Assembly (NCBI RefSeq): GCF_009604405.1
Contig: NZ_WEGK01000007.1
Location: forward strand, 310,001-374,000
Direction: 5' to 3'
Source: Nocardia macrotermitis
Lineage (GTDB): Bacteria > Actinomycetota > Actinomycetes > Mycobacteriales > Mycobacteriaceae
Length of the DNA stretch: 64,000 nucleotides
Of the stretch, positions 16,447-25,602 are shown one piece after another. The position numbers were made by a program, and so were the translations under genes. How positions within the stretch are numbered: the stretch's first letter is position 1; every line of letters begins with the position of its first letter. The notes beneath the pieces were generated by a model. It ran no database searches, was not told the DNA's origin, and saw nothing but the letters and a program-made list of their open reading frames with translations.

Positions 16447-17757
16447 TCAACTGGTGACGACCGCATAGACGAGAGTGCGACCTCCCGCCCGGATCGTGTC
16501 CATCAGTTCGTTGTAGACACGGGTGGATCCGTCCGGACGGTACTCGTGGATTTCGACACGGTAGCGGTCGGTATCGGGTGAAGGGGAGCCGAATGGTTCG
16601 ATCGCGAGGCAGTAGCGGGTTCCGTGCGGAACGGCGTCGATGGCATTCTGGATGTCGTTGGGGCCCTGTATATTCGGGGATTCAGGGGCGACGAACGTGC
16701 GCACGGAGATGCCGCTGCGTTTCGTGTAGTACGCGTACTCGAAGCCGAAGATCGCGCCGGGTCCGGTTTCGGTGTCCCCGGGGCCGTTGCCGATCGTCGT
16801 ATTCCCCCGTATGCCGGGCGTACACGACGGCCCGCCGTTCGGCGAGGTCGGTGCGGCCGTTGTGGTGACCGGCGGCCTCGGCGTCGTATGCTCACCCCCG
16901 AACACCGTTACCCCGGTGACGACACCGCCACCAACCAACACCGCCGCCATAGCCGCGACCAGCGCACCCCCTCGCCGGGAGCCGGACCGAGCCGCAGCCC
17001 CGACGGCGGCACCACCAATCCTCGCTCCCGCATTCCCTACGACCGGACCACTCCACGGGATCGGTTGCAGAACAGTCCGTTTCGAATGGTCGGTTTGCGG
17101 ACCAGCGAGCATCGCCGATGGGGCAATATCGCGAAATTCCCGTGCCGCAGTCGTGTAGACCGGCCCGCGCACGGGCATCGTCGGCAACACCACTCCGAAC
17201 AGCCCCGCGAGAACCCGCCGAACCAGCGAATACCCCTGTCCGGCAAGCGATTGCGGTTCAGCACTACGTCCCGCGACACCGACGCCGAGCAACCCGACGA
17301 CAACACGGCGGACAAGCCTGTCAGTGCCCACCGCTGGCCTCCGTCGACGACTTCGGAGTCGTCTCCGAAGCACCGCCCGCGCCCGACGATGCCAACTCCG
17401 CACTACTCCCCCGAGCGCCGCAGCCACCTGCGGAATACTGCCCAGCCTGGTCAACACCGTCGGAGCGGCAACGCCGAGCGCGACCGCGACGTACGCGCCG
17501 CTGATCTGCCCGGTCGCGCCGAACAAGGTGGCCGTACCCGCCCCGATCACACCGCGGATACCCAGAATCCAAGCGTGCGCGGGCAGATCGAGGTAATTGC
17601 GCAGCCTGGGCGGCCGCTGTTTCATCCGGCCCGTCGACGTGCGCCGAGCCCCTTGCCAGACCAGCAACCACCGCAACACGGACAGCACCTCGACCGCGAT
17701 GCCGCCCACGCCGCCCAGCAGCGCAAACCCCCACCAGTGCACGTTTCCCGCCTCCAT
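16447..17757 (-). CDS. Membrane-anchored hypothetical protein with extracytoplasmic C-terminus
   Basis: 436 aa. The N-terminus has hydrophobic segments at about 8-30 and 65-110, then a long Arg-rich region (about 120-170) with repeats of LVRRVxxGLxGV. A further transmembrane helix at about 265-285 (ALVAAMAAVLVGGGVVTGV) precedes a Pro/Thr linker and a soluble domain with two Cys (PSCTPG; TRYCLAI). The C-terminal domain probably lies outside the cell. No family recognised. Convergent with the lipoprotein gene (40-base gap). Confidence 0.6.
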   Translation of the reverse strand: MEAGNVHWWGFALLGGVGGIAVEVLSVLRWLLVWQGARRTSTGRMKQRPPRLRNYLDLPAHAWILGIRGVIGAGTATLFGATGQISGAYVAVALGVAAPTVLTRLGSIPQVAAALGGVVRSWHRRARAVLRRRLRSRRRRPAVGTDRLVRRVVVGLLGVGVAGRSAEPQSLAGQGYSLVRRVLAGLFGVVLPTMPVRGPVYTTAAREFRDIAPSAMLAGPQTDHSKRTVLQPIPWSGPVVGNAGARIGGAAVGAAARSGSRRGGALVAAMAAVLVGGGVVTGVTVFGGEHTTPRPPVTTTAAPTSPNGGPSCTPGIRGNTTIGNGPGDTETGPGAIFGFEYAYYTKRSGISVRTFVAPESPNIQGPNDIQNAIDAVPHGTRYCLAIEPFGSPSPDTDRYRVEIHEYRPDGSTRVYNELMDTIRAGGRTLVYAVVTS

Positions 17758-17917
17758 CGCAGTTCGTCCGTGCCATCATCCCCCAGACCGGCCGCCGAAT
17801 CACCTCCTGTGTTAACCCAGTGTTAGATCCACCCCGGGTTCGGTGTTGCGGCGCAACGGAACCGACGACCCTTCGGTGACCCGCAGGCGTGAGTGCGGGC
17901 TTATCGAGGAGGTATGC

Positions 17918-19231
17918 ATGGCCACGACTGGTGCGCCGCCCGCGCGGAACGTCTGGACGGCGTTGATCGGCGGGTCGATCGGGAATCTGATCGAGTGGTA
18001 CGACTGGTTCGTCTATTCGACGTTTTCGGTGTACTTCGCTTCGGCGTTCTTCCCGAAGGGCAATCCGACGGCCCAATTGCTCAATACCGCAGGCATTTTC
18101 GCGGTCGGGTTCTTCATGCGACCGGTGGGTGGGTGGCTGCTCGGGCGGCTCGGCGACCGGAAGGGGCGCAAGGCGGCGCTGACCACCAGCGTGACGATGA
18201 TGACGGCCAGTGCCCTGCTCATCGCCGTCGCGCCCACCTACGCGCAGGTCGGTTACTTCGGCGCGCTGGTGCTGTTGCTGGCGCGGCTGCTGCAAGGGTT
18301 GTCGATCGGCGGCGAATACGCGGCCAGCGCGGCCTATCTGGCCGAGGCGTCCAAACCCGGTAAGCGGGGGTTCTTCTCCAGTTTCCAGATGGTGTTCATG
18401 AAGGTCGGGCAACTGTGCGGGCTGGCGATACAGATCATCCTGCAACATTCGATGTCCGATCACACGCTGCATTCCTGGGGTTGGCGCGTGCCGTTCGTGT
18501 TCGGGGCGTTCGCGGCGGCCGGTATCTATTACATGCGGCGCAGAATGGTCGAGACCGAGGCGTTCGACGAGGAGGGCACGGCGAATCGGGAACGCGGCAC
18601 ACTGCGCGCGCTGTTCCGGTACAAGCGGGAATTCCTGCTGGTGGTCGGGTTCAGCATGGGCGGAACACTGTGCGACTACATGTATTCCACGTATATGACG
18701 AAGTATCTGTCCAACAGCGCCGGCCTCAGCAAGGACACCGCCGCGCTGGTAAGTTTCTGCGCCATCATCGTGTTCATCTTCCTGCAACCGCTGGCCGGAG
18801 CGTTGTCGGATCGGATCGGACGACGGCCGCTGCTGATCTTCTTCGGCGTCACCGCGACGCTGGGCACCGTGCCGTTGATGACCGCGCTGAAGGGGGTGCA
18901 CGGATTCGGTGACGCGCTGGCGCTGATGATCGTCGGCCTGGTGATCATCACCGGATACACCTCGATCAGCGGCGTGGTGAAGACCGAACTGTTCCCGACC
19001 GCCGTGCGCACCCTCGGCGTCGCGCTGCCGTACGCGATCGCCAACGCACTGTTCGGCGGCAGCGCCGAATACGTCGGATTGTGGTTCAAGCACGCGGGGA
19101 TCGAATCCGCGTTCTTCTGGTACGCGACCGGATGCTGTGCGATCTCGCTGGTTGTTTACATTGCAATGCGGGAGACCCGCACAGTGGCGTTCTCGAGTCA
19201 GGACCGGACACCCGAGCAGGTCGACGCGTAG
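17918..19231 (+). CDS. MFS transporter, metabolite:H+ symporter (MHS) family
   Basis: 437 aa, 12 transmembrane helices. The N-terminal motif GGSIGNLIEWYDWFVYSTF and the GRLGDRKGRKAAL loop are hallmarks of the MHS group (KgtP, ProP, ShiA, citrate carriers). The second half repeats the loop as ALSDRIGRRPLLI. The ATG at 17918 follows GAGGAGG. It is 12 bases before the response regulator gene and likely co-transcribed with the two-component pair. Substrate probably a carboxylic acid or zwitterion; not determinable from sequence. Confidence 0.88.
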   Translation: MATTGAPPARNVWTALIGGSIGNLIEWYDWFVYSTFSVYFASAFFPKGNPTAQLLNTAGIFAVGFFMRPVGGWLLGRLGDRKGRKAALTTSVTMMTASALLIAVAPTYAQVGYFGALVLLLARLLQGLSIGGEYAASAAYLAEASKPGKRGFFSSFQMVFMKVGQLCGLAIQIILQHSMSDHTLHSWGWRVPFVFGAFAAAGIYYMRRRMVETEAFDEEGTANRERGTLRALFRYKREFLLVVGFSMGGTLCDYMYSTYMTKYLSNSAGLSKDTAALVSFCAIIVFIFLQPLAGALSDRIGRRPLLIFFGVTATLGTVPLMTALKGVHGFGDALALMIVGLVIITGYTSISGVVKTELFPTAVRTLGVALPYAIANALFGGSAEYVGLWFKHAGIESAFFWYATGCCAISLVVYIAMRETRTVAFSSQDRTPEQVDA

Positions 19232-19243
19232 TCTGTCGCGACG

Positions 19244-19927
19244 ATGAAAGTGCTGCTGGTCGAGGACGACGATCGGTTCGCCGACGCCTTGACCACAGCA
19301 TTGTCCGGCCGCGGGCATCGGGTCGAGCGGGTGAGCCGCGCCGACGAGGGATTGCGCCGCAAGAGCAGCGTGGATTTCGTCCTGCTCGACCTCGGCCTGC
19401 CCGACGGCGACGGTCTGGACATGCTGCGCCGGCTGCGGCAGGTGTCGGCGGTGCCGGTAATCGTGCTGACCGCGCGGACCGAGGAGACCACGGTGCTGCG
19501 GGCGCTGTGGGGTGGGGCCGACGACTATCTGGTGAAGCCGTTCCGGGTCATGGAACTGCTGGCGCGGATGGAGGTGGTGCGGCGTCGGCTGCCACGTCCC
19601 GGAACACCAACGGCCGGTGCGGATTTCGTTGTCGTCGGGGATGTGCGGATCGAATTCTCCACGCGCACGGTCACTGTCGGCGAGCACCGGGTGAGGCTGA
19701 CCAGTCGCGAATTCGATGTGCTGGCGTTGCTCGCGCGCAGCCCGGGGGTGGTGCGCAGCCGGGCGGAGATCCTCGACGCGGTGTGGGGTGATGCGTTCCT
19801 CGCCGCGTCGCGGTCGCTGGATGTGCATATTCGGGGAATTCGCGCGAAAACCGGTCGGCCCGAACTGATCCGGACGTTGCGCGGCGCGGGATACCGGTTG
19901 GATTCCGGCGAGACGGCCGCGCCCTGA
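19244..19927 (+). CDS. OmpR-family response regulator
   Basis: 227 aa. Receiver domain 1-115: acidic pocket VEDDDR, phosphoacceptor Asp in FVLLDLGLPD, Thr in VLTARTE and Lys in YLVKPF. Winged-helix effector 130-222 with the VRLTSREFDVLALLARSPG recognition region and the RTLRGAGYRL wing. No Shine-Dalgarno before the ATG; TAGTCT lies nine bases upstream. The stop overlaps the kinase start by one base (TGATG). Probable target is the adjoining MFS and/or TAXI gene. Confidence 0.92.
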   Translation: MKVLLVEDDDRFADALTTALSGRGHRVERVSRADEGLRRKSSVDFVLLDLGLPDGDGLDMLRRLRQVSAVPVIVLTARTEETTVLRALWGGADDYLVKPFRVMELLARMEVVRRRLPRPGTPTAGADFVVVGDVRIEFSTRTVTVGEHRVRLTSREFDVLALLARSPGVVRSRAEILDAVWGDAFLAASRSLDVHIRGIRAKTGRPELIRTLRGAGYRLDSGETAAP

Positions 19928-21288
19928 TGCGCCGCCGGATGCTGGCCACGTATCTCGTGTTGGTCGCGGGATTGCTGCTGGCACTGGCGATTCCGCTCGG
20001 GTGGGCGTTCGCGCTGGAACGCACCAATGAGCTGCTGTTGGATCGGCGCGCGGATGCCACCCGGTTCGCGCTGCTGGCCGAGCAGGCCGTGCAGGACGGG
20101 GACATCTCGCAGCTTCGCACCGAAATCGCCCGTTACGCAAACCTTTACGGCGCGACGGTGCAGGTGCGCTCGAATACCGGTGTGGTGTTGACCGCGGCGG
20201 GGGCGGCGCTGCCCGACGGTGGCGCGGAGGTCGAACGCGGGGCCCGTTTGGGACGCACGACCGAGAATCTCAGCATGGTCACGCCGTTCGGTCCGGTGCG
20301 GGCGGTGATCGCGGAACCGGTCGGCCGGGACGCGCAGGTGCTGGGCACGGTGGTGCTGGCGACGCCGACAACCGACGCGCGGCATGCGGTCGCGGCGGTC
20401 TGGTTCACGTTGACCTCCGCCGCGTTGGTCGCGTTCCTGCTGGCCACCGTGGCCGTGCGCTGGTTGGCGCACTGGATACTGCGGCCGGTCGCCGAATTGG
20501 ATTCCGCCACCGCGGCGATCACCGCGGGCCGGTTCTCCGCGCGCGCATCGGTGCTGGGTCCGCCCGAGTTACGGCAGCTGGAACAGCGTTTCAACGCGAT
20601 GGCCGATGCCGTGGCCGACGCGTTGAACCGGCAGCGCGCCTTCGTCTCCGACGCCTCCCACGAACTGCGCACCCCGCTGGCGGTGCTGTCGCTGCGGCTG
20701 GAGAATCTGCGACCACATCTGATCGCTTCCGGCACAACGGCTTACGACCAGGCGCTCGAAGAGATGGACCGGATGACGATCCTGCTCGACGATCTGCTCG
20801 CCCTGGCCCGCATCGAATCGGGCACGGTCGTCGCCGAATCCGTCGATCTGGTCGGCGAACTCGAACCCCGCCTGCGCACCTGGCAGGAGGTCGCCACCGC
20901 CGCCTCGATCACCCTGCTGACCGACCTACCGCCGCAACTGGTCGCGGTCCTCCCACCCGAAACCGCGGGCCGGGTCGCCGATATCGCCATCGACAACGCG
21001 CTGAAGTTCACCGCACCGGGCGGCCGCGTCACGGTATCGCTCACCGCCACCGACTCCCACGCCTGCCTGCGCATCACCGACAACGGTCCCGGCCTCCCTG
21101 CCGACGAGATAACCGTTGCACGCCAACGCTTCTGGCGTTCCCCTCAACACGCCAACATCGACGGCAGCGGCCTCGGCCTGGCCATCGCCGACGAACTCGC
21201 CACCGCCGCCCACGGCCACCTGACCCTCACCCCCACCACCCCGCACGGCCTCACCGTCACCCTGGAACTGCCGCTACACGAGATGTGA
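19927..21288 (+). CDS. Sensor histidine kinase
   Basis: 453 aa. Transmembrane helix 1 at about 6-28, an extracytoplasmic sensor of some 120 residues, helix 2 at about 155-178, HAMP (LRPVAELDSATAAI), H-box SDASHELRTPLAVL with the phosphorylated His, then N-, G1- and G2-boxes (IDNALKFT, DNGPGLP, GSGLGLAI). Overlaps the response regulator gene by one base. The modest sensor domain is of the TctE/QseC size class, which often senses carboxylates. An orphan TAXI binding protein encoded nearby might present the ligand. Confidence 0.92.
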   Translation: MRRRMLATYLVLVAGLLLALAIPLGWAFALERTNELLLDRRADATRFALLAEQAVQDGDISQLRTEIARYANLYGATVQVRSNTGVVLTAAGAALPDGGAEVERGARLGRTTENLSMVTPFGPVRAVIAEPVGRDAQVLGTVVLATPTTDARHAVAAVWFTLTSAALVAFLLATVAVRWLAHWILRPVAELDSATAAITAGRFSARASVLGPPELRQLEQRFNAMADAVADALNRQRAFVSDASHELRTPLAVLSLRLENLRPHLIASGTTAYDQALEEMDRMTILLDDLLALARIESGTVVAESVDLVGELEPRLRTWQEVATAASITLLTDLPPQLVAVLPPETAGRVADIAIDNALKFTAPGGRVTVSLTATDSHACLRITDNGPGLPADEITVARQRFWRSPQHANIDGSGLGLAIADELATAAHGHLTLTPTTPHGLTVTLELPLHEM

Positions 21289-21479
21289 ATCTCGTTCGGC
21301 CGCAAGCCGATCGGTGCGATACAGCACCAGCACTGTCGATGTCCGAAACCGGCCAGCAATACCACGGGCGCACTTGCTCTACTGAGTTCGCACTCGATCG
21401 GTAATTCGACCGGAACGGAAACAATGTCCACGACCACGTCTGCACACCACACCGAGAAGAATCGGTCTCCGCTGCTCGA

Positions 21480-21674
21480 TTGGCCTGCTCGGTCCTGTTC
21501 ACCGCGTCCTTTCAGGCAACACTCTCACTCGGTGCGCTGACCGGAGGAATCATCGTCGATCGCACTTCCCCCTCGACCGTCATGCTGCTCGGCGGTGTGA
21601 CGGCGATACTCGCCGTCCTCGTCATCCGGACGCATGCCGCACGGCGAGTGCGCGTGAAAAGTGTTCAGCCGTAG
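21480..21674 (+). pseudogene. Remnant of an MFS transporter (C-terminal fragment)
   Basis: 64 codons reading FQATLSLGALTGGIIVDR, then a second helix (VMLLGGVTAILAVLVI). This matches the last two helices of DHA1-type MFS carriers, with nothing of the first ten helices upstream in any frame. It runs into the 3' end of the TAXI gene on the other strand. The rest of the interval 21289-21479 shows nothing recognisable. Confidence 0.5.
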
Positions 21675-22606
21675 ACGGATTGATAATAGCGGCGGGCGCC
21701 GGGGTGGAGTGGGACCGTGCCGGTGCCGATGGCGAAACGTTCGTCGAGGTAGGCACCGGGGGTTTCCGGGCCGGGGAGCCGATCTCGGGCGACGAAGATG
21801 GCCCGGGTTACCCGGAAGGCCGGGTCGTCGGGGAGATCGCGGTGTGCCACAAGGTAACTCGGGACGCCGATGGTGGGGACCTCGGCGTGCTGGCCGTAGG
21901 TTCCGGCGGGGATCACCACGTCGGTGTAGGTGGGGCCGTAGTCGTGGCGCAGGCCCGCGGCCAGGCCGTTCAGCGGGAGCAGGCGGATGGGGGCGTAGCG
22001 GGACAGGGCGTTGAACACGTCGATGGGGACGCCGCCGGAGAAGAAGAACGCGTCGATCTCGTGGCGGGCCAGGGCATCGATGGCGTCGTCGGTGCCCAGG
22101 TAGCGGGTGGCGGCGGGCTCGGTGAGTCCGGCGGCGCGCAGGATCCGGTCGCCGAGTACCGCGGTGCCGGAATCCTCGGCTCCCAGCGCCACCCTGCGGC
22201 CGGACAGGTCCGCGACCTGGTAGTAGGGACCGTTCGCCGCGACCACCAGCAGCGTGTAGTTCAGATAGAGCCGGGCCAGGGCCACCACGGGCACCGGCGT
22301 CGAGAACGCTCCCGTCCCGGCAAAGGCGTCCGCGGCGCAATCCCCCAGTGCCAGAGCGAGATCCGCGCCCCGCGAAGCGATCAATCGCAAATTCTGCACG
22401 CTCGCAGAGGTATTGAGCACCGGCACCGTCAAACCGTCGACATTGCGCTGCAATTCATCGGCCAGCCGCCGCCCGAACGTCTCGTACGGTCCACCCGCCA
22501 ACCCGGTCGCCAACCGCAACCGCACCCGATCCGGCCCGCTCGCACACCCGGCCAGTACCGGCAGCGCGGCCGCCGACCACAGCAGCGACCGCCGGCTCAA
22601 CCGCAT
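21665..22606 (-). CDS. TAXI-family solute-binding lipoprotein (orphan)
   Basis: 313 aa. Lipoprotein signal with lipobox LAGC at about residue 20. The TAXI pattern follows: LRLATGLAGGPYETFGRRLADEL, ALGDCAADAF, LSGRRVALGAEDSGT, DAIDALARHEIDAFFFSGG. In TRAP-TAXI systems this protein hands ligand to a fused DctQM membrane subunit, but no TRAP membrane gene is present. Instead an MHS carrier and a two-component system sit on the facing strand. A role as ligand-presenting sensor subunit is possible. Start at the Met of MRLSRRSLLW. Confidence 0.85.
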   Translation of the reverse strand: MRLSRRSLLWSAAALPVLAGCASGPDRVRLRLATGLAGGPYETFGRRLADELQRNVDGLTVPVLNTSASVQNLRLIASRGADLALALGDCAADAFAGTGAFSTPVPVVALARLYLNYTLLVVAANGPYYQVADLSGRRVALGAEDSGTAVLGDRILRAAGLTEPAATRYLGTDDAIDALARHEIDAFFFSGGVPIDVFNALSRYAPIRLLPLNGLAAGLRHDYGPTYTDVVIPAGTYGQHAEVPTIGVPSYLVAHRDLPDDPAFRVTRAIFVARDRLPGPETPGAYLDERFAIGTGTVPLHPGARRYYQSVYG

Positions 22607-22970
22607 GACCCCACCGCCCTGCGCGCCCCGCCCACACGATGCCCGGACGATTCCGCCCCGGACCGGGGTACCAGCCGCGACGTCTCCAGCGCACACACCG
22701 GCACGACAACCGCTGACCGTGACAGTCGCAACGAATTCACCTCACACTCGCCAGCCGTACGTCAACCACCTCGATTCTGCATCCACGCATGTCGGATATA
22801 GCACCTACCCCGAAAATCGTTCGTTGAGCGCAACGCGATCCGTCATTCCACTCCGCCACGCGTCCGGCGGAGGCAGGATCGATGCTGCGATGCCGGTGGT
22901 CGCCCCCTCGGCCTGATCACCGGCGCCGACCGGGCGTGCCGATCCGGTCCGTTTGCCCGAGGTGCTCGTC
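22607..22970. other. Gap upstream of TAXI gene
   Basis: 364 bases between two divergently oriented genes. It must hold the promoter of the TAXI gene and that of the small pair at 22971. I see no long inverted repeat, RNA structure or convincing coding frame. Confidence 0.4.
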
Positions 22971-23198
22971 GTGAAGAAGATGAGCGACGATCAGAAACGC
23001 GCGCTGCGCAACGAGGTGCGCACATGGCGGCGTCCCGACGATGAATTCAGCTACGAACCGGGCCGCTGCGGCGATTTCCGGTCCGGAATCCCCCCGCGCA
23101 CCGGAAAGCACGCGACCCCGGAAAGTATTGGCCGAGGCATGCCCGGGTACCCCACAATGGATCGCACCGTATCGGACGCGGCGCGAGGAAGGGGGTGA
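22971..23198 (+). CDS. Small basic hypothetical protein
   Basis: About 75 aa with high third-position GC like real genes here. Begins VKKMSDDQKRALRNEV, then a WRRPDDEFSYEPGRC stretch. GAGG lies eight bases before the GTG at 22971; an ATG at 22980 is the alternative. Its stop overlaps the next start as GTGA, a strong sign of translational coupling. No family recognised. Confidence 0.45.
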   Translation: MKKMSDDQKRALRNEVRTWRRPDDEFSYEPGRCGDFRSGIPPRTGKHATPESIGRGMPGYPTMDRTVSDAARGRG

Positions 23199-23551
23199 CG
23201 GCACCCATGCCGGTTCATACAGCCGAATGGCTGATCAGCAGCGATATCGTGGAGGAAGTGGCGTTCCGGATCGACATCCCGGGCGGCGATCAGGGCCGCT
23301 GGATCGTCTCGTTCCTGCCGCCCGAATTCCGGCTGACCGAAGCCCAGGCCCTGACCTGTCTGGAACTGGCCGAAATGGTTCTGCTCGCCCTGGAATCGCC
23401 GGTCGGCACGCTCGAACTCGAGCTGGCCCGGATCCGCGCGACCGAACTGGAACTGAGCCTGGACGATCTGATGTGGCTGCTGGCCACCCGCTCGAGCACG
23501 CTCCGGGAGGATTCGGCTCCGGAGACCTCAGGCTCGTCCTCGCAGGCATAG
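23195..23551 (+). CDS. Conserved-looking hypothetical protein
   Basis: 118 aa, acidic, soluble, with a Leu/Glu-rich helix at about 45-90 (LTEAQALTCLELAEMVLLAL ... LELELARIRATELELSL). GTG start within GTGA overlap; GAGGAAGG lies just upstream. No family recognised. Convergent with the first LCP gene, with a strong hairpin between them. Confidence 0.6.
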   Translation: MTAPMPVHTAEWLISSDIVEEVAFRIDIPGGDQGRWIVSFLPPEFRLTEAQALTCLELAEMVLLALESPVGTLELELARIRATELELSLDDLMWLLATRSSTLREDSAPETSGSSSQA

Positions 23552-23553
23552 CG

Positions 23554-23584
23554 ACACCGCACCGGTTCGACGCCGGTGCGGTGT
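23554..23584. terminator. Bidirectional hairpin terminator
   Basis: Perfect 12-bp stem (ACACCGCACCGG at 23554-23565 with its complement at 23573-23584), loop TTCGACG. Starts 2 bases after the plus-strand gene and lies about 50 bases past the LCP stop on the other strand. Confidence 0.85.
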
Positions 23585-23637
23585 TCGCATGTCACGAGAT
23601 CGTCCTTGTCACGAGATCGTCAGTGGCGCAGGCGAAC

Positions 23638-25473
23638 TCATTTAACGCAGGGCACTCCGCTGCCGTTCATGCTCGACAGATCGGTCGGGGCGGGGGCCTT
23701 CGCGCCGGTGTTGGTCGCCGCGACCGGGGGCGGCGGCGGGGTCGTGGAGGTGGCGGTGGACGAGCCGTCACTCGTGGCACCCACCAGGCTGGTGAGCGAA
23801 TCGCTACCGGCCAATTCGGTACCGACGGTCAGCTGGATCGACTGCGAATTGATCTCCGAGGATTCGGTCGCGGTCAGGCCGAGCTGGGTCGCCAGCGCCG
23901 TGGCCGCCTTTTCCGCGCCCGAACCGTACAGCAGGATGCTGGAACTTCGGGCGTAGCCGGTGCTCGCCGAACCCTGCGTGAAACCCTTTCCGGCGAGCGC
24001 CTTTTCGACATTTCCGCCCAGACCGTTCTTCCCCGAGGCGTTCACCACGTTGACCACGACGCCGTCGGCCGCGGCGATCGCGGTGGTGGTCGGCGGTGCG
24101 GAGGTGGTCTTGGCGGCACCGGGCTTGGGCGGATTCAGCAGATTCTTCACATAGGCGTGGATCTTGTCGGTGTCGACGATATTGATGGCCTCACCGCTGT
24201 CCGGATCGGTACCGAAATCGTCGACCGGCAGGGTGAACAAGGTCAGCCCGCCGCCCATCAGCGAGGACGCCTGCCCGGCGAATTTACCCAGATCCAGACC
24301 TTTGTCCACGGCCATGTTCTGCTGGGCGACCTGGAGCAGATTCATCAGCGCGGTCGGGCTCGACAGCGTTCCGCTGCTCTGCAATTTGTTCGCCAGCGAC
24401 ACGATGAACGCCTGCTGCCGCCGGGTGCGATCCAGATCGGTGAAGTTCAGCGATTCGTTCGGATCGCGACGTTGGCGCACGAAAGCCATTGCCTGCGAAG
24501 CGTTTATCTGCTGCGGGCCCTTCACGAAATTCGCGCCGGAGAACTTGTCCTGGGTGCGCTCGTTCAGGCACACCGTGATCGGCTGCACCGCCTGGGCCAC
24601 CTGGAAGAAGGCCGCGAGGGTGATCTCCACGAAGTGATCGATCGGCACGCCGCCCAGGAATTTGGTGACCGTACTGGCCTCGGCGCGGCGGCCCGCGTCC
24701 CGGGCCTTGGCGTCCAGCGCCTCGGGGCTCTTGATCTTGCCCTCGTACTTCTGCTTCGCCGCGAAATAGGCGCGCCCGTACGCCTCCTTGATCTTGCCCT
24801 TGCAGATGTCACCGCCGCACGAGGCCGGATCCAGGGTGACGTAATCGTCGCGGGGAATCGAGATGGCGGTGGAGTTGGAACCGTCGCCCGGAATGTGGAT
24901 CAACATCAGCACATTCGAATTCATGCCCACGACGCTGTCGTCGCCCGCGTGCAGGGCGTTGTACATCTCCTGCGGCAGCGCATTCCCGTGTTCGTCCAGG
25001 CGGCTGTCCAGACCCATGATGAGGATGTTCTGTTCCTCGCCAACCGATTTCGGGCCGTCGCTGATCGCATCGGAGGTCGTGACGCCCTTGATCGCGTGAT
25101 CGTAGACCCGCCACGCGGCCCCGGTACCGACCAGCACCAGGGTGGAGACCAGGGCGATGAGCGTGCGTCCGGCCATCGCCGCCTTGCGGTTGCGCTGCCG
25201 ACGGACCGGCGTCCGCGCAGGCCGTCGCGGCCACTGCGCACCCGCCCGCGAACCCTCCGAAAGCCCCTGCTCCGGCGACGACTCGGACTCCGCCGACGGT
25301 GCCGCACCCACCCCGCCGACCCGCACCGAACGCCCGCGACCCACGCGCGACCGATCGCCGCGGGCCGTGCGCGCGTTCCGCTCACGCGAGGACCGCGGCT
25401 CGGTGCCATGCGGCAACCGCTCGGTACTCGGACCGTCCGGCTCGCCGCGCCGACGCTCCCCTTCGTAGGTCAT
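23638..25473 (-). CDS. LytR-CpsA-Psr (LCP) family cell-wall glycopolymer ligase, copy 1
   Basis: 611 aa. A charged cytoplasmic N-terminus (~95 aa, Arg-rich), one transmembrane helix (LIALVSTLVLVGTGAAW), then the LCP domain with ILIMGLDSR, MLIHIPGD, TAISIPRDDYV and AFVRQRRD motifs that hold the polyprenyl-pyrophosphate and Mg2+. A C-terminal LytR_C domain (VVNVVNASGKNGLGGNVEKAL) and a Pro/Thr tail ending PCVK follow. LCP enzymes attach arabinogalactan to peptidoglycan in mycolic-acid bacteria. Tandem paralog lies directly upstream (25603-27432). The start has no ribosome site but a -10 box eight bases before the ATG. Confidence 0.92.
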   Translation of the reverse strand: MTYEGERRRGEPDGPSTERLPHGTEPRSSRERNARTARGDRSRVGRGRSVRVGGVGAAPSAESESSPEQGLSEGSRAGAQWPRRPARTPVRRQRNRKAAMAGRTLIALVSTLVLVGTGAAWRVYDHAIKGVTTSDAISDGPKSVGEEQNILIMGLDSRLDEHGNALPQEMYNALHAGDDSVVGMNSNVLMLIHIPGDGSNSTAISIPRDDYVTLDPASCGGDICKGKIKEAYGRAYFAAKQKYEGKIKSPEALDAKARDAGRRAEASTVTKFLGGVPIDHFVEITLAAFFQVAQAVQPITVCLNERTQDKFSGANFVKGPQQINASQAMAFVRQRRDPNESLNFTDLDRTRRQQAFIVSLANKLQSSGTLSSPTALMNLLQVAQQNMAVDKGLDLGKFAGQASSLMGGGLTLFTLPVDDFGTDPDSGEAINIVDTDKIHAYVKNLLNPPKPGAAKTTSAPPTTTAIAAADGVVVNVVNASGKNGLGGNVEKALAGKGFTQGSASTGYARSSSILLYGSGAEKAATALATQLGLTATESSEINSQSIQLTVGTELAGSDSLTSLVGATSDGSSTATSTTPPPPPVAATNTGAKAPAPTDLSSMNGSGVPCVK

Positions 25474-25481
25474 ACGGACCG

Positions 25482-25511
25482 AATATAGGCCGCGATTTCG
25501 CCACTGGCGAA
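25482..25511 (-). promoter_or_regulatory. Leaderless promoter and dyad of LCP copy 1
   Basis: On the minus strand TATATT (25482-25487) ends eight bases before the ATG, with CGGTCCGT between: the spacing expected if transcription begins at the start codon. A dyad TTCGCCA/TGGCGAA (25497-25511, one-base centre) covers the -35 region. The same box and spacer precede the second LCP gene. Confidence 0.65.
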
Positions 25512-25602
25512 TGTTCCGGGTCATCGGCCCGGAACCGAACTCGGCACATCCGGCGAACGCCCTACCCCGAGTATTTCGAAACGAATCCTCTTGTGAGGCG
25601 TA

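Noticed and set aside
17321..20140. 939-codon minus-strand frame across the MHS and response regulator genes
   Set aside because: Low-complexity Arg/His/Gln translation, opposite to three well-supported genes.
23041..25488. 815-codon open frame antisense to the first LCP gene
   Set aside because: His/Gly/Arg-rich translation without domains; the LCP gene on the other strand is certain.
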